Assembly (NCBI GenBank): GCA_030431085.1
Contig: JAUIJW010000040.1
Location: 1-13,532 of the forward strand
Direction: 5' to 3'
Source: Bacteroidia bacterium
Lineage (GTDB): Bacteria > Bacteroidota > Bacteroidia > Flavobacteriales > Flavobacteriaceae
DNA: 13,532 nt
Of this stretch, positions 1-6,958 are shown piece by piece. The notes below the pieces were generated by a model. It was given only the letters and a program-made list of their open reading frames with translations, had not been told where the DNA came from and did no database searches. Position numbers and translations under genes: made by a program. The first letter of the stretch is position 1, and the number at the start of each line of letters is the position of its first letter.

Positions 1-1586
1 ACGACTCCGCTAAAAATCTAATTACAAATCAATTAAATAGGTATCCAAGACAAGAAGGAATGCTTTTGGTAGAATTAGGATATAACTACCAACTTACCCA
101 AGAACAAAATAAAGCAACACTTTACTATAATAAGGCTTTAGAGATTGTAATGAAAAACCCCTCTTACGGTTACCTTATAGGGCAAACATTTAGAAAAAAT
201 CATTTATTAGACGAAGCTCTAGAGGCTTATAGCATTGCTAAAAAGCAAAATCCAAAACTCAATACCGAAATCATTGAAGCTCAAATTTATGGCGAAAAAG
301 GTGATTTAGAACAAATGTTTAATGCCTATTTCAACCTTATTAATAAAAATGAAAAATATTACAGTAGCATTCAACGGTATTTGGCCTATTATATCACCAA
401 TGACTATAACAATAGCACCAATATTCTATTTAAGAAATTATTGCTAAAAAGAGCTCAAAATAACCCTAAAGATGTTTGGAACAAATTACTTAGTTGGTTA
501 TACATGCAACAAAATGAGTATCAAAAAGCATTCATTCAAGAGAAATCTTTGTACAGGAGAAATCCTGAGAATTTAATGCGTATTCAAGATATTGGTAACA
601 TTTGTTTAAAAAATAAGGTGTACGATACCGCTCAAGATATTTTTCAGTTTATCAAAGACCACTCTGCAGATCAAGACACTCTACTTAATGCAAACATCAT
701 TTTACTTGAAATTGACCATAAATTGGCGAAGTCTGATCAAGAATTACTAGCTATTAAAAAGAATTATGAAAAATTACTACTGAACAATACTTCAGGAGAA
801 TCTGAAATTTCTATTCAACTAGCCTATGCAGATTTCTTAGCTTTTCATTATAGCGATACAGATCATGCCATCGCTATTTTAAAATCTATTCAGCCATTGG
901 CGCGTTCTAAATTTGAAAGAGCCCAAATCAGGTTAAAATTGGCAGACATATTGGTTTTCACGAACAATTTTAATCAGGCCCTAATTTTATACACACAAGT
1001 TCAAACTAATTTAGACAATAGCATATTAGCACAAGAAGCACGTTTTAAAATTGCTAAAACCTCTTACTACAAAGGAGATTTTAAATGGGCTCAAGTTCAA
1101 TTAAAAGTCCTTAAATCCTCCACTTCACAACTTATTGCTAACGATGCACTTGAATTAAGTGTACTCATCACCAACAACCAAGCTAAAGATTCTACGCAAC
1201 AGGCTCTTAAGTGGTATGCTTCTGCAGATTTATCTCAATTTCAGGGCAACCATCAAAAAGCAATTACCCAATTAAATACATTATTAAATAACTTCCCCAA
1301 ACATCCTATTGTAGACGATGCCTTATTCTTACAAGCCAAAGCCTATGTAACAACAGAGCAATGGCATTTAGCCGAAAATAATTATCTCAGTATTATTGAA
1401 CTCCATCAAGATAGTCTGTTACTAGACGATACTTATTTTGCTTTAGCCAACCTATACCAACACTACTTAAATCAACCAGAAAGAGCCAAAGAAATGTATC
1501 AAAACATTATTTTTAGCTTCCCTTCTAGTATTTACTTAGTTGATGCCAGAAACAATTTTAGACAATTAAGAGGCGACGAACTTTAA
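1..1586 (+). CDS. TPR-repeat protein, 5' end outside the window
   Basis: The reading frame is open from base 3, with no stop before the first internal ATG at 60. That ATG lies inside a helix-forming repeat (context NRYPRQEGMLLVELGYNY), so the gene almost certainly begins upstream. About 527 residues are visible. The protein is built of degenerate tetratricopeptide-type helix pairs throughout, for example around LGYNYQLTQEQNKATLYYNKAL near the start, and a last group ending in YPSS-like FPSSIYLVDARNNF before the stop. No catalytic motif or membrane segment is visible in this part; a signal peptide, if any, would be in the missing N-terminus. TPR arrays are scaffolds for protein-protein contacts, so a partner-binding role is inferred, not shown. 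The next gene starts 54 nt downstream behind its own promoter-like box, so the two may be separate transcripts. No specific name can be given. Confidence 0.88.
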   Translation, partial: DSAKNLITNQLNRYPRQEGMLLVELGYNYQLTQEQNKATLYYNKALEIVMKNPSYGYLIGQTFRKNHLLDEALEAYSIAKKQNPKLNTEIIEAQIYGEKGDLEQMFNAYFNLINKNEKYYSSIQRYLAYYITNDYNNSTNILFKKLLLKRAQNNPKDVWNKLLSWLYMQQNEYQKAFIQEKSLYRRNPENLMRIQDIGNICLKNKVYDTAQDIFQFIKDHSADQDTLLNANIILLEIDHKLAKSDQELLAIKKNYEKLLLNNTSGESEISIQLAYADFLAFHYSDTDHAIAILKSIQPLARSKFERAQIRLKLADILVFTNNFNQALILYTQVQTNLDNSILAQEARFKIAKTSYYKGDFKWAQVQLKVLKSSTSQLIANDALELSVLITNNQAKDSTQQALKWYASADLSQFQGNHQKAITQLNTLLNNFPKHPIVDDALFLQAKAYVTTEQWHLAENNYLSIIELHQDSLLLDDTYFALANLYQHYLNQPERAKEMYQNIIFSFPSSIYLVDARNNFRQLRGDEL

Positions 1587-1616
1587 CAAAGTTAATGTGG
1601 TTAGATATGCTTTCTG

Positions 1617-1624
1617 TACTTTTG
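1617..1624 (+). promoter_or_regulatory. Bacteroidetes-type -7 box before DUF4286 gene
   Basis: TACTTTTG matches the Bacteroidetes sigma-A -7 consensus TAnnTTTG in all fixed positions. It sits in the 54-nt gap between the TPR gene stop and the ATG at 1641, leaving a short leader of roughly 10 nt. The matching TTG box about 19-20 nt upstream is poor (a TGTGG is the nearest). It would drive the DUF4286-rsmA-mgtE operon. Confidence 0.5.
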
Positions 1625-1640
1625 CATAAAAACACAGATC

Positions 1641-1958
1641 ATGTATATTTATAATGTAACAATTAATGTAGACGAGTCTATTCATGACGAATGGTTAAAA
1701 TGGATGCACGATGAACACATCCCTAATGTTCTTGCTACTGGTAAGTTTAGCAAGGCTTTAATGAGCGAAGTTTTGGTTAAAGAAGATTTAGGAGGTATTA
1801 CATATTCTGTACAATACACTTGTCATTCTCTAGAAGCGCTTACCACCTATTACAACGAGCATGCTAATGACCTAAGGCAAGAAAGTGCCAATAAGTTTCC
1901 AAATAAATTTGGAGCCTTTAGAACCGAAATGAAAATTGTAAAAGAATTTTTCGCCTAA
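1641..1958 (+). CDS. DUF4286 family protein
   Basis: This 105-residue protein begins MYIYNVTINVDESIHDEWL and carries WMHDEHIPNVLATGKF near residues 21-36, the pattern I associate with the DUF4286 family common in Bacteroidetes. The alternation of strands and amphipathic helices fits a small ferredoxin-like alpha/beta (dimeric alpha-beta barrel) fold, which is an inference from the sequence pattern. There is no signal peptide or membrane segment, so it is probably cytosolic. Its stop is one base before the rsmA start, which implies co-transcription and perhaps translational coupling with the rRNA methyltransferase. No Shine-Dalgarno sequence is obvious before the ATG, which is normal in this phylum. 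Biochemical function is unknown; the conserved His/Asp/Glu cluster DEHIP could bind a ligand or metal, but nothing here proves it. Confidence 0.85.
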   Translation: MYIYNVTINVDESIHDEWLKWMHDEHIPNVLATGKFSKALMSEVLVKEDLGGITYSVQYTCHSLEALTTYYNEHANDLRQESANKFPNKFGAFRTEMKIVKEFFA

Positions 1959-1959
1959 T

Positions 1960-2736
1960 ATGTCTGTAAGAGCAAAAAAACATCTTGGCCAACATTTTCT
2001 TAAAGACGAACAAATTGCTCTTAAAATAGCGAATACTCTAACAGGTAATGGTTATCAAAATGTTTTGGAGATAGGACCTGGTATGGGAGTGCTAACACAG
2101 TTTCTACTCAAAAGAGATTTTAAAACTCATGTGATTGAAATCGATAAAGAATCTGTGGCTTATTTACAAACCCACTTTCTAAATCTTTCTACAAACATTA
2201 TTAATGCAGATTTTTTAAAAATTGATCTCGATACTTTATTTAAGGGAAATGAATTTGCCATCACTGGTAATTTTCCTTACAATATTTCTTCCCAAATTGT
2301 TTTTAAAACGATCGATCATAAAGAGAGAATTCCAGAATTTACGGGTATGTTTCAAAAAGAAGTTGCCCAAAGAATTTGCGAAAAACCCGGTTCAAAAACC
2401 TATGGCATTTTATCTGTATTAACTCAAGCCTTTTATAATGCAGAGTATTTATTTACTGTACCACCAACAGTATTTAACCCGCCTCCTAAGGTTGATTCAG
2501 GTGTTATTCGCTTGGTTAGAAAAAAAGATTTTAATATAGGTGTAAGCGAAAAATTATTCTTTAAAGTGGTTAAAACGGCATTCAATCAAAGAAGAAAAAC
2601 TTTAAGAAATAGTCTAAAATCATTACAATTATCAGATAAATTAAGAGAAGATACTATATTTGCCCAACGTCCTGAGCAATTATCAGTTCAAGAATTCTTG
2701 AGTTTGACGCAAAAAATAGCTAACGATGCCCATTGA
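1960..2736 (+). CDS. rsmA: 16S rRNA (adenine1518/1519-N6)-dimethyltransferase RsmA
   Basis: RsmA (KsgA) dimethylates two adjacent adenines in the 3'-terminal helix 45 loop of 16S rRNA using S-adenosylmethionine, a late step of small-subunit maturation in the cytosol. The 258-residue product has the family's hallmarks in order: the N-terminal KKHLGQHFL (residues 6-14), SAM-binding motif I EIGPGMGVLT (37-46), an acidic ribose-binding residue in EID (60-62), and the catalytic N6-adenine motif NFPYNIS (104-110). A basic C-terminal helical stretch containing NQRRKTLRNSL follows, as expected for the RNA-binding domain. Length is typical of the family. The start is one base after the DUF4286 stop, and the 3' end overlaps mgtE by 11 nt. 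The alternative, a eukaryotic-like Dim1 or an Erm resistance methylase, is disfavoured by the LGQHFL signature and the housekeeping context. Confidence 0.97.
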   Translation: MSVRAKKHLGQHFLKDEQIALKIANTLTGNGYQNVLEIGPGMGVLTQFLLKRDFKTHVIEIDKESVAYLQTHFLNLSTNIINADFLKIDLDTLFKGNEFAITGNFPYNISSQIVFKTIDHKERIPEFTGMFQKEVAQRICEKPGSKTYGILSVLTQAFYNAEYLFTVPPTVFNPPPKVDSGVIRLVRKKDFNIGVSEKLFFKVVKTAFNQRRKTLRNSLKSLQLSDKLREDTIFAQRPEQLSVQEFLSLTQKIANDAH

Positions 2737-4075
2737 AGTGACCAAAGCGCTAAAAGAACAAATAGAACTTCTCGTCTCTAATAAAGACGATAAGTCCATT
2801 AACGCTTTACTCGAAAATCAGCATCATGCAGATATTGCCGAGCTACTCAAAGAATTAAATTTAGATGATATAACTTACATCATCAAGTTATTAGATAGTG
2901 ATCTTACATCAGACATCTTAATGGAGCTGGATGATGACACTAGAGAAAAAATTCTTAAAAATCTTTCTGCCAAAGAAATTGCCGAAGAGTTAGAAGAACT
3001 CGATACCGATGATGCGGCAGATATGATAGCCGAGCTACCTGAAGAAAGGCAAGAAAGTGTTATTTCTGCTATTGAAGATCAAGAACATAAGGCAGAAATA
3101 GAAGAATTACTTGGCTATGCTGAAGATACTGCTGGTGGGTTAATGGCTAAAGAACTTGTTAAGGTTTATGAAACTTGGACTGTAGCCGGATGCCTAAGAC
3201 GAATTAGAGGGCAGGCTAAAGATGTACAAAGAGTGCACTCTATTTATGTTGTAAACAAGGCAGAACAGCTTATTGGCAGACTTTCTTTAAAAGATTTAAT
3301 TACCGCTAAAAGCGATCAAAAAATTGCAGACATCTACATTTCTAATGTAGATTATGTTCATGTAAATGATGATGATGAAGAGGTAGCTAAAGTAATGGCC
3401 AAGTACGATTTAGAAGCTGTACCTGTAATTGATGATGACAACAGATTGGTAGGTAGAATTACCATTGATGATATTGTAGATGTTTTAAAAGAAGAAGCAG
3501 ATAAAGATTATCAATTGGCGGCAGGTATTACTAATGAGGTGGAGGCAGATGATTCTATTTTAAAACTCACTAAAGCTCGATTACCTTGGCTTATTCTTGG
3601 CTTATTTGGTGGCTTAGGCAGTGTTTTTATCATGGAAGGGTTTGAAGGCGCCCTTAACAACTACAAAGAACTCTTTTTTTTCACACCGTTAATCGCGGCC
3701 ATGGCCGGTAATGTTGGTGTGCAGTCATCGGCTATTATTGTACAAGGTTTAGCCAATGATGTAGTTAAAGGTAGCCTTTGGAGCAGGCTTTTAAAAGAGA
3801 TTGGCCTTAGTTTAATTAATGGTACTGTTTTAGCCATTTTAGTAATTCTTTTTGGCCTCTTCACTTCACTTCACTTAAAATTTAGCTTAACTATTGCCAT
3901 CTCAATGTTAGGTGTTATTATTATAGCAGCGCTTATTGGTACTTTTGTGCCTATTATTTTAAATAAAAGAGGAATTGACCCTGCCATTGCCACAGGGCCT
4001 TTCATTACAACAAGCAACGATATTTTTGGAATTTTTTTATTCTTTTATATTGCCAAATTGATTTTAGGGTTTTAA
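2726..4075 (+). CDS. mgtE: Magnesium transporter MgtE
   Basis: MgtE is a homodimeric, Mg2+-gated inner-membrane channel for Mg2+ uptake. The 449-residue product has the full layout: an acidic N-terminal superhelical domain (about 20-130, with repeats such as EELEELDTDDAADMIAELP), a CBS-domain pair (about 135-200 and 201-258), a connecting helix, and about five transmembrane segments from residue 285 to the end. Pore motifs are present: PLIAAMAGNVGVQSS (321-335) and DPAIATGPFITTSNDIFG (418-435). Asp432 in the latter falls where the family has its pore Mg2+-binding aspartate. The many acidic residues of the N and CBS domains fit Mg2+ sensing. The ATG lies inside the rsmA 3' end (11-nt overlap), so translation is probably coupled to rsmA. 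No Mg2+ riboswitch precedes it, because there is no leader. Confidence 0.96.
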   Translation: MPIEVTKALKEQIELLVSNKDDKSINALLENQHHADIAELLKELNLDDITYIIKLLDSDLTSDILMELDDDTREKILKNLSAKEIAEELEELDTDDAADMIAELPEERQESVISAIEDQEHKAEIEELLGYAEDTAGGLMAKELVKVYETWTVAGCLRRIRGQAKDVQRVHSIYVVNKAEQLIGRLSLKDLITAKSDQKIADIYISNVDYVHVNDDDEEVAKVMAKYDLEAVPVIDDDNRLVGRITIDDIVDVLKEEADKDYQLAAGITNEVEADDSILKLTKARLPWLILGLFGGLGSVFIMEGFEGALNNYKELFFFTPLIAAMAGNVGVQSSAIIVQGLANDVVKGSLWSRLLKEIGLSLINGTVLAILVILFGLFTSLHLKFSLTIAISMLGVIIIAALIGTFVPIILNKRGIDPAIATGPFITTSNDIFGIFLFFYIAKLILGF

Positions 4076-4120
4076 ACTTCATCACCTATACTTTCCTTAT
4101 AAGTTTAATATAAAAACACC

Positions 4121-4133
4121 TGTGAAAATCACA
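4121..4133. promoter_or_regulatory. Perfect 5-3-5 palindrome in glnS promoter
   Basis: TGTGA-AAA-TCACA is an exact inverted repeat with 5-base arms. It ends 7 nt before the TAAATTTG box of the putative glnS promoter, so a bound regulator would occupy the spacer between the two promoter elements. The arms resemble CRP/FNR half-sites, but the 3-nt centre is shorter than the CRP spacing of 6. It could be a chance palindrome in AT-rich DNA. Confidence 0.25.
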
Positions 4134-4140
4134 ATTTTGT

Positions 4141-4148
4141 TAAATTTG
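4141..4148 (+). promoter_or_regulatory. Bacteroidetes-type -7 box before glnS
   Basis: TAAATTTG fits TAnnTTTG exactly, 19 nt before the glnS ATG at 4168, giving a predicted leader of roughly 14 nt. It is in the 92-nt gap after mgtE, so glnS probably has its own promoter. The TTG-type upstream box is not clear at the expected distance. Confidence 0.55.
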
Positions 4149-4167
4149 TAGATCATATTACAATTCT

Positions 4168-5856
4168 ATGTCAGAAGAAAAAAAATCGCTTAATTTTATC
4201 GAGCAAATCATCGAAGATGATTTGAACAACGGTATGCCGAAAGAAAATTTAAGATTTCGCTTCCCTCCAGAGCCTAACGGCTATTTACATATTGGTCATG
4301 CAGCCTCTATTTGTTTAAATTTTGGATTAGGACTAAAATACAATGCACCAGTTAATCTACGCTTTGACGATACCAATCCTGCCAAAGAAGAGCAAGAGTA
4401 TGTAGATGCTATAAAAAAAGACATTGAATGGTTAGGGTTTGAGTGGGACAAAGAACTTTATTCTTCTGATTATTTCCAACAATTATACGATTGGGCCCTA
4501 GATATGATTAAAGCAGGTAAAGCTTATGTAGATGAGCAAAATTCTAGTGATATTGCCGAACAAAAGGGTACTCCAACAACCGTTGGTAAAAATAGCCCTT
4601 ATCGAGATCGCCCTATCGAAGAAAATCTAGCTCTATTTGAAAAAATGAAAAGTGGCGAACTTGAAGAAGGAAGTTGTGTATTAAGAGCTAAAATTGATAT
4701 GAGCGCCACCAATATGTACATGAGAGACCCTGTAATGTACCGTATACTTAATAAATCGCATCATAGAACCGGTAATACTTGGCATATTTACCCTATGTAT
4801 GATTGGGCCCATGGAGAATCTGATTATGTAGAGCAAATATCACATTCGCTATGCACCTTAGAGTTTAAACACCACAGAGAATTGTATGATTGGTTTTTAG
4901 ATCAAATTTATCAACCTCAACTGGTAAGACCAAAACAAAGAGAGTTTGCTAGAAGAAACTTGAGTTATACGGTTATGAGTAAACGAAAATTGCTAGAACT
5001 GGTCGAAGAAAAATTTGTAGCGGGTTGGGATGACCCAAGAATGCCAACCATCTCAGGTTTAAGACGAAGAGGTTATACACCAAGCTCTATTAGAAAATTT
5101 AGTGAAACTGCAGGAATTTCTAAGCGCGATAATGTGACCGACATTGCCTTACTTGAATTTCATATTAAAAATGAATTGAATAAATCTGCACCTAGAGTCA
5201 TGGCGGTGTTAGATCCTGTAAAAGTCATCATTACAAATTACCCCGAAGGTAAAGAAGAATTACTTAAGGCAGAAAATAATCCTGAAGATGATCAAGCTGG
5301 TTATAGAGAAGTTCCTTTTTCTAGAGAAATCTATATTGAAAGAGAAGATTTTAGAGAACAGGCTAATAAAAAATTCTTCCGCTTAAAGTTAGATAAAGAA
5401 GTACGGTTAAAAAATGCCTACATCATAAAAGCCAACAGTGTTGTTAAAAATGAAGAGGGCCACATTACAGAGATTCATTGTACCTATGACGAAGATTCAC
5501 TAAGTGGTAGTGGTACAGAAGCTAGTAAAAGAAAAGTAAAAGGCACCATACATTGGGTTGCTTCATCTCATGCTGTACCAGCAGAGGTGCGATTATATGA
5601 CAGGTTGTTCTTAGACGAAGCTCCAGACAGTCATAAAGGCAAAGATTTTAAAGAATTTATAAATCCTAACTCTTTACATATCAACACAAAAGCACTTGTA
5701 GAACCTAGCTTAAAAACAGCTGAGATTGGTGATAGATTTCAATTTCAACGCTTAGGATATTTTAATGTCGATAATGATTCAACTCAAAACCATTTAATCT
5801 TTAATAAAACTGTTGGATTGAGAGATTCGTGGGCTAAGCAAGAACATAAAAAATAA
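4168..5856 (+). CDS. glnS: Glutamine--tRNA ligase (GlnRS)
   Basis: GlnRS charges tRNA-Gln with glutamine using ATP in the cytosol. The 562-residue product is a class I synthetase close in length to E. coli GlnRS. It shows FPPEPNGYLHIGHAASIC with the HIGH signature at 41-44, RFDDTNP (65-71, including the acid that contacts the amino acid), YPMYDWAHGESD, SHSLCTLEF, and the KMSKS-equivalent VMSKRKL with Met270-Ser-Lys. The C-terminal half (from about 345) matches the two beta-barrel anticodon-binding domains. The SHSLCTLEF and NPAKEE patterns separate GlnRS from bacterial GluRS, so this organism makes Gln-tRNA directly at least in part. The gene follows mgtE by 92 nt with its own promoter-like box and is followed 22 nt later by the polyprenyl synthase gene on the same strand, with no terminator between them. 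Confidence 0.97.
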   Translation: MSEEKKSLNFIEQIIEDDLNNGMPKENLRFRFPPEPNGYLHIGHAASICLNFGLGLKYNAPVNLRFDDTNPAKEEQEYVDAIKKDIEWLGFEWDKELYSSDYFQQLYDWALDMIKAGKAYVDEQNSSDIAEQKGTPTTVGKNSPYRDRPIEENLALFEKMKSGELEEGSCVLRAKIDMSATNMYMRDPVMYRILNKSHHRTGNTWHIYPMYDWAHGESDYVEQISHSLCTLEFKHHRELYDWFLDQIYQPQLVRPKQREFARRNLSYTVMSKRKLLELVEEKFVAGWDDPRMPTISGLRRRGYTPSSIRKFSETAGISKRDNVTDIALLEFHIKNELNKSAPRVMAVLDPVKVIITNYPEGKEELLKAENNPEDDQAGYREVPFSREIYIEREDFREQANKKFFRLKLDKEVRLKNAYIIKANSVVKNEEGHITEIHCTYDEDSLSGSGTEASKRKVKGTIHWVASSHAVPAEVRLYDRLFLDEAPDSHKGKDFKEFINPNSLHINTKALVEPSLKTAEIGDRFQFQRLGYFNVDNDSTQNHLIFNKTVGLRDSWAKQEHKK

Positions 5857-5867
5857 CTAATATTTGT

Positions 5868-5881
5868 AGGAATATCACTTG
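5868..5881 (+). promoter_or_regulatory. RBS and TTG start of polyprenyl synthase gene
   Basis: AGGAA at 5868-5872 stands 6 nt before a TTG at 5879-5881. Shine-Dalgarno sequences are scarce in this window, so its presence supports the non-ATG start over the in-frame ATG at 5921. Confidence 0.5.
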
Positions 5882-6856
5882 AAAGTTGTAGAAAAAATAA
5901 AACTTCCAATCTTGAAAGAAATGGAACTTTTTGAAGTAAAATTCAAAAATTCAATGATCTCTCAAGTCTCGTTACTCAACAGAATAACGCACTATATCGT
6001 AAGAAGAAAGGGCAAACAAATGCGTCCGATGTTTGTTTTTTTAGTGGCCAAGATGGTTTCAAATGGTAAATTTGAAGAACGCACCTATCGAGGTGCGTCA
6101 ATTATTGAATTAATCCACACGGCAACCCTTGTACACGACGACGTGGTAGACGATAGTAATCGTAGGCGAGGATTTTTCTCACTTAACGCTCTATGGAAAA
6201 ATAAAATTGCCGTTCTAGTTGGTGATTATTTGCTCTCGAAAGGGCTATTACTATCTATAGATCATGACGATTTCGACATTCTTAAGCATATTTCTGTTGC
6301 GGTAAGAGAGATGAGTGAAGGCGAGTTACTTCAAATAGAAAAAGCCCGAAGATTAGACATTACAGAAGATGTTTATTTTGATATTATTCGTAAAAAAACC
6401 GCTACGTTGATTGCTGCGTGTACAGCCATTGGTGCTACCTCTGTAAATGCTTCGTACGATGAGGTATTGAAAATGAGAGAATTTGGTGAATTAATTGGTA
6501 TAGCTTTTCAAATTAAAGATGATTTATTTGATTACTCAGATAGTAAAATAGGAAAACCAACAGGTATAGATATTAAAGAACAAAAAATGACCCTACCTTT
6601 AATATATACTCTCAACCATTGTAAAGATAAGGATAGAAAATGGCTAATCAACTCGATTAAAAATCACAATAAAAACAAAAAAAGAGTTAAAGAAGTTATT
6701 GCCTTTGTGAAAGCTAATGGGGGTATTGAATACACCTCTCAAAAAATGAAAGACTATCAGGCGAAAGCCATGACCATCTTAAATACCTATCCAAAATCTG
6801 AATACAGAGACTCTTTAGAAACAATGGTTAATTATGTGATTGAAAGAGAAAAGTAA
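5879..6856 (+). CDS. Long-chain polyprenyl diphosphate synthase (TTG start)
   Basis: This all-trans prenyl diphosphate synthase condenses isopentenyl diphosphate onto an allylic primer. Both aspartate-rich motifs are present: DDVVD (87-91, followed by RRRGF) and DDLFD (214-218), plus GKQMRP (45-50) for IPP binding and GKPTGID after the second motif. The residue five before the first Asp is Ala82, not a bulky aromatic, and HTATLVHDDVVD closely resembles octaprenyl synthase IspB, so a long chain for the menaquinone side chain is the likely product (inferred). The 325-residue frame begins at TTG (5879), preceded by AGGAA at 5868-5872 with good spacing. The first ATG in frame, at 5921 (Met15), would give 311 residues. 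I prefer TTG because of that ribosome-binding site and because the extra N-terminal residues read like the family. It probably shares a transcript with glnS. Confidence 0.93.
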   Translation: MKVVEKIKLPILKEMELFEVKFKNSMISQVSLLNRITHYIVRRKGKQMRPMFVFLVAKMVSNGKFEERTYRGASIIELIHTATLVHDDVVDDSNRRRGFFSLNALWKNKIAVLVGDYLLSKGLLLSIDHDDFDILKHISVAVREMSEGELLQIEKARRLDITEDVYFDIIRKKTATLIAACTAIGATSVNASYDEVLKMREFGELIGIAFQIKDDLFDYSDSKIGKPTGIDIKEQKMTLPLIYTLNHCKDKDRKWLINSIKNHNKNKKRVKEVIAFVKANGGIEYTSQKMKDYQAKAMTILNTYPKSEYRDSLETMVNYVIEREK

Positions 6857-6915
6857 CTATGATTTAATGTAAAAATCATCAACCCATAAATTACAATACT
6901 ACCTTTTTAAATTCT

Positions 6916-6934
6916 AGTTTATAGATTATAAACT
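6916..6934. terminator. Possible weak hairpin between convergent genes
   Basis: AGTTTATA-GAT-TATAAACT is a perfect 8-bp inverted repeat with a 3-nt loop in the 102-nt gap between the polyprenyl synthase gene and the convergent porin gene. The position suits a shared terminator, but the stem is AT-rich and no strong T tract follows it, so it may be weak or fortuitous. Confidence 0.3.
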
Positions 6935-6958
6935 TCATGGTTTAAAATATTAGTCATT

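Noticed and set aside
2222..2422. Plus-strand ORF of 66 codons inside rsmA
   Set aside because: Out-of-frame shadow over the conserved rsmA core; its product looks like random AT-rich translation.
3661..3864. Minus-strand ORF of 67 codons inside mgtE
   Set aside because: It lies wholly within the well-supported transmembrane coding region of mgtE, has no recognisable domain, and is a shadow frame.
4072..4108. Inverted repeat TTAAACTT/AAGTTTAA after mgtE as a terminator
   Set aside because: The arms are AT-rich, the loop is 21 nt, and no T tract follows; too weak to call.
5858..5866. TAATATTTG as a promoter box for the polyprenyl synthase gene
   Set aside because: The spacing inside the box is one base too long for TAnnTTTG and there is no upstream TTG; co-transcription with glnS is simpler.
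6859..6879. Second inverted repeat (ATGATTT/AAATCAT) after the polyprenyl synthase gene
   Set aside because: A 7-bp AT-rich stem with no T tract; expected by chance in this composition.
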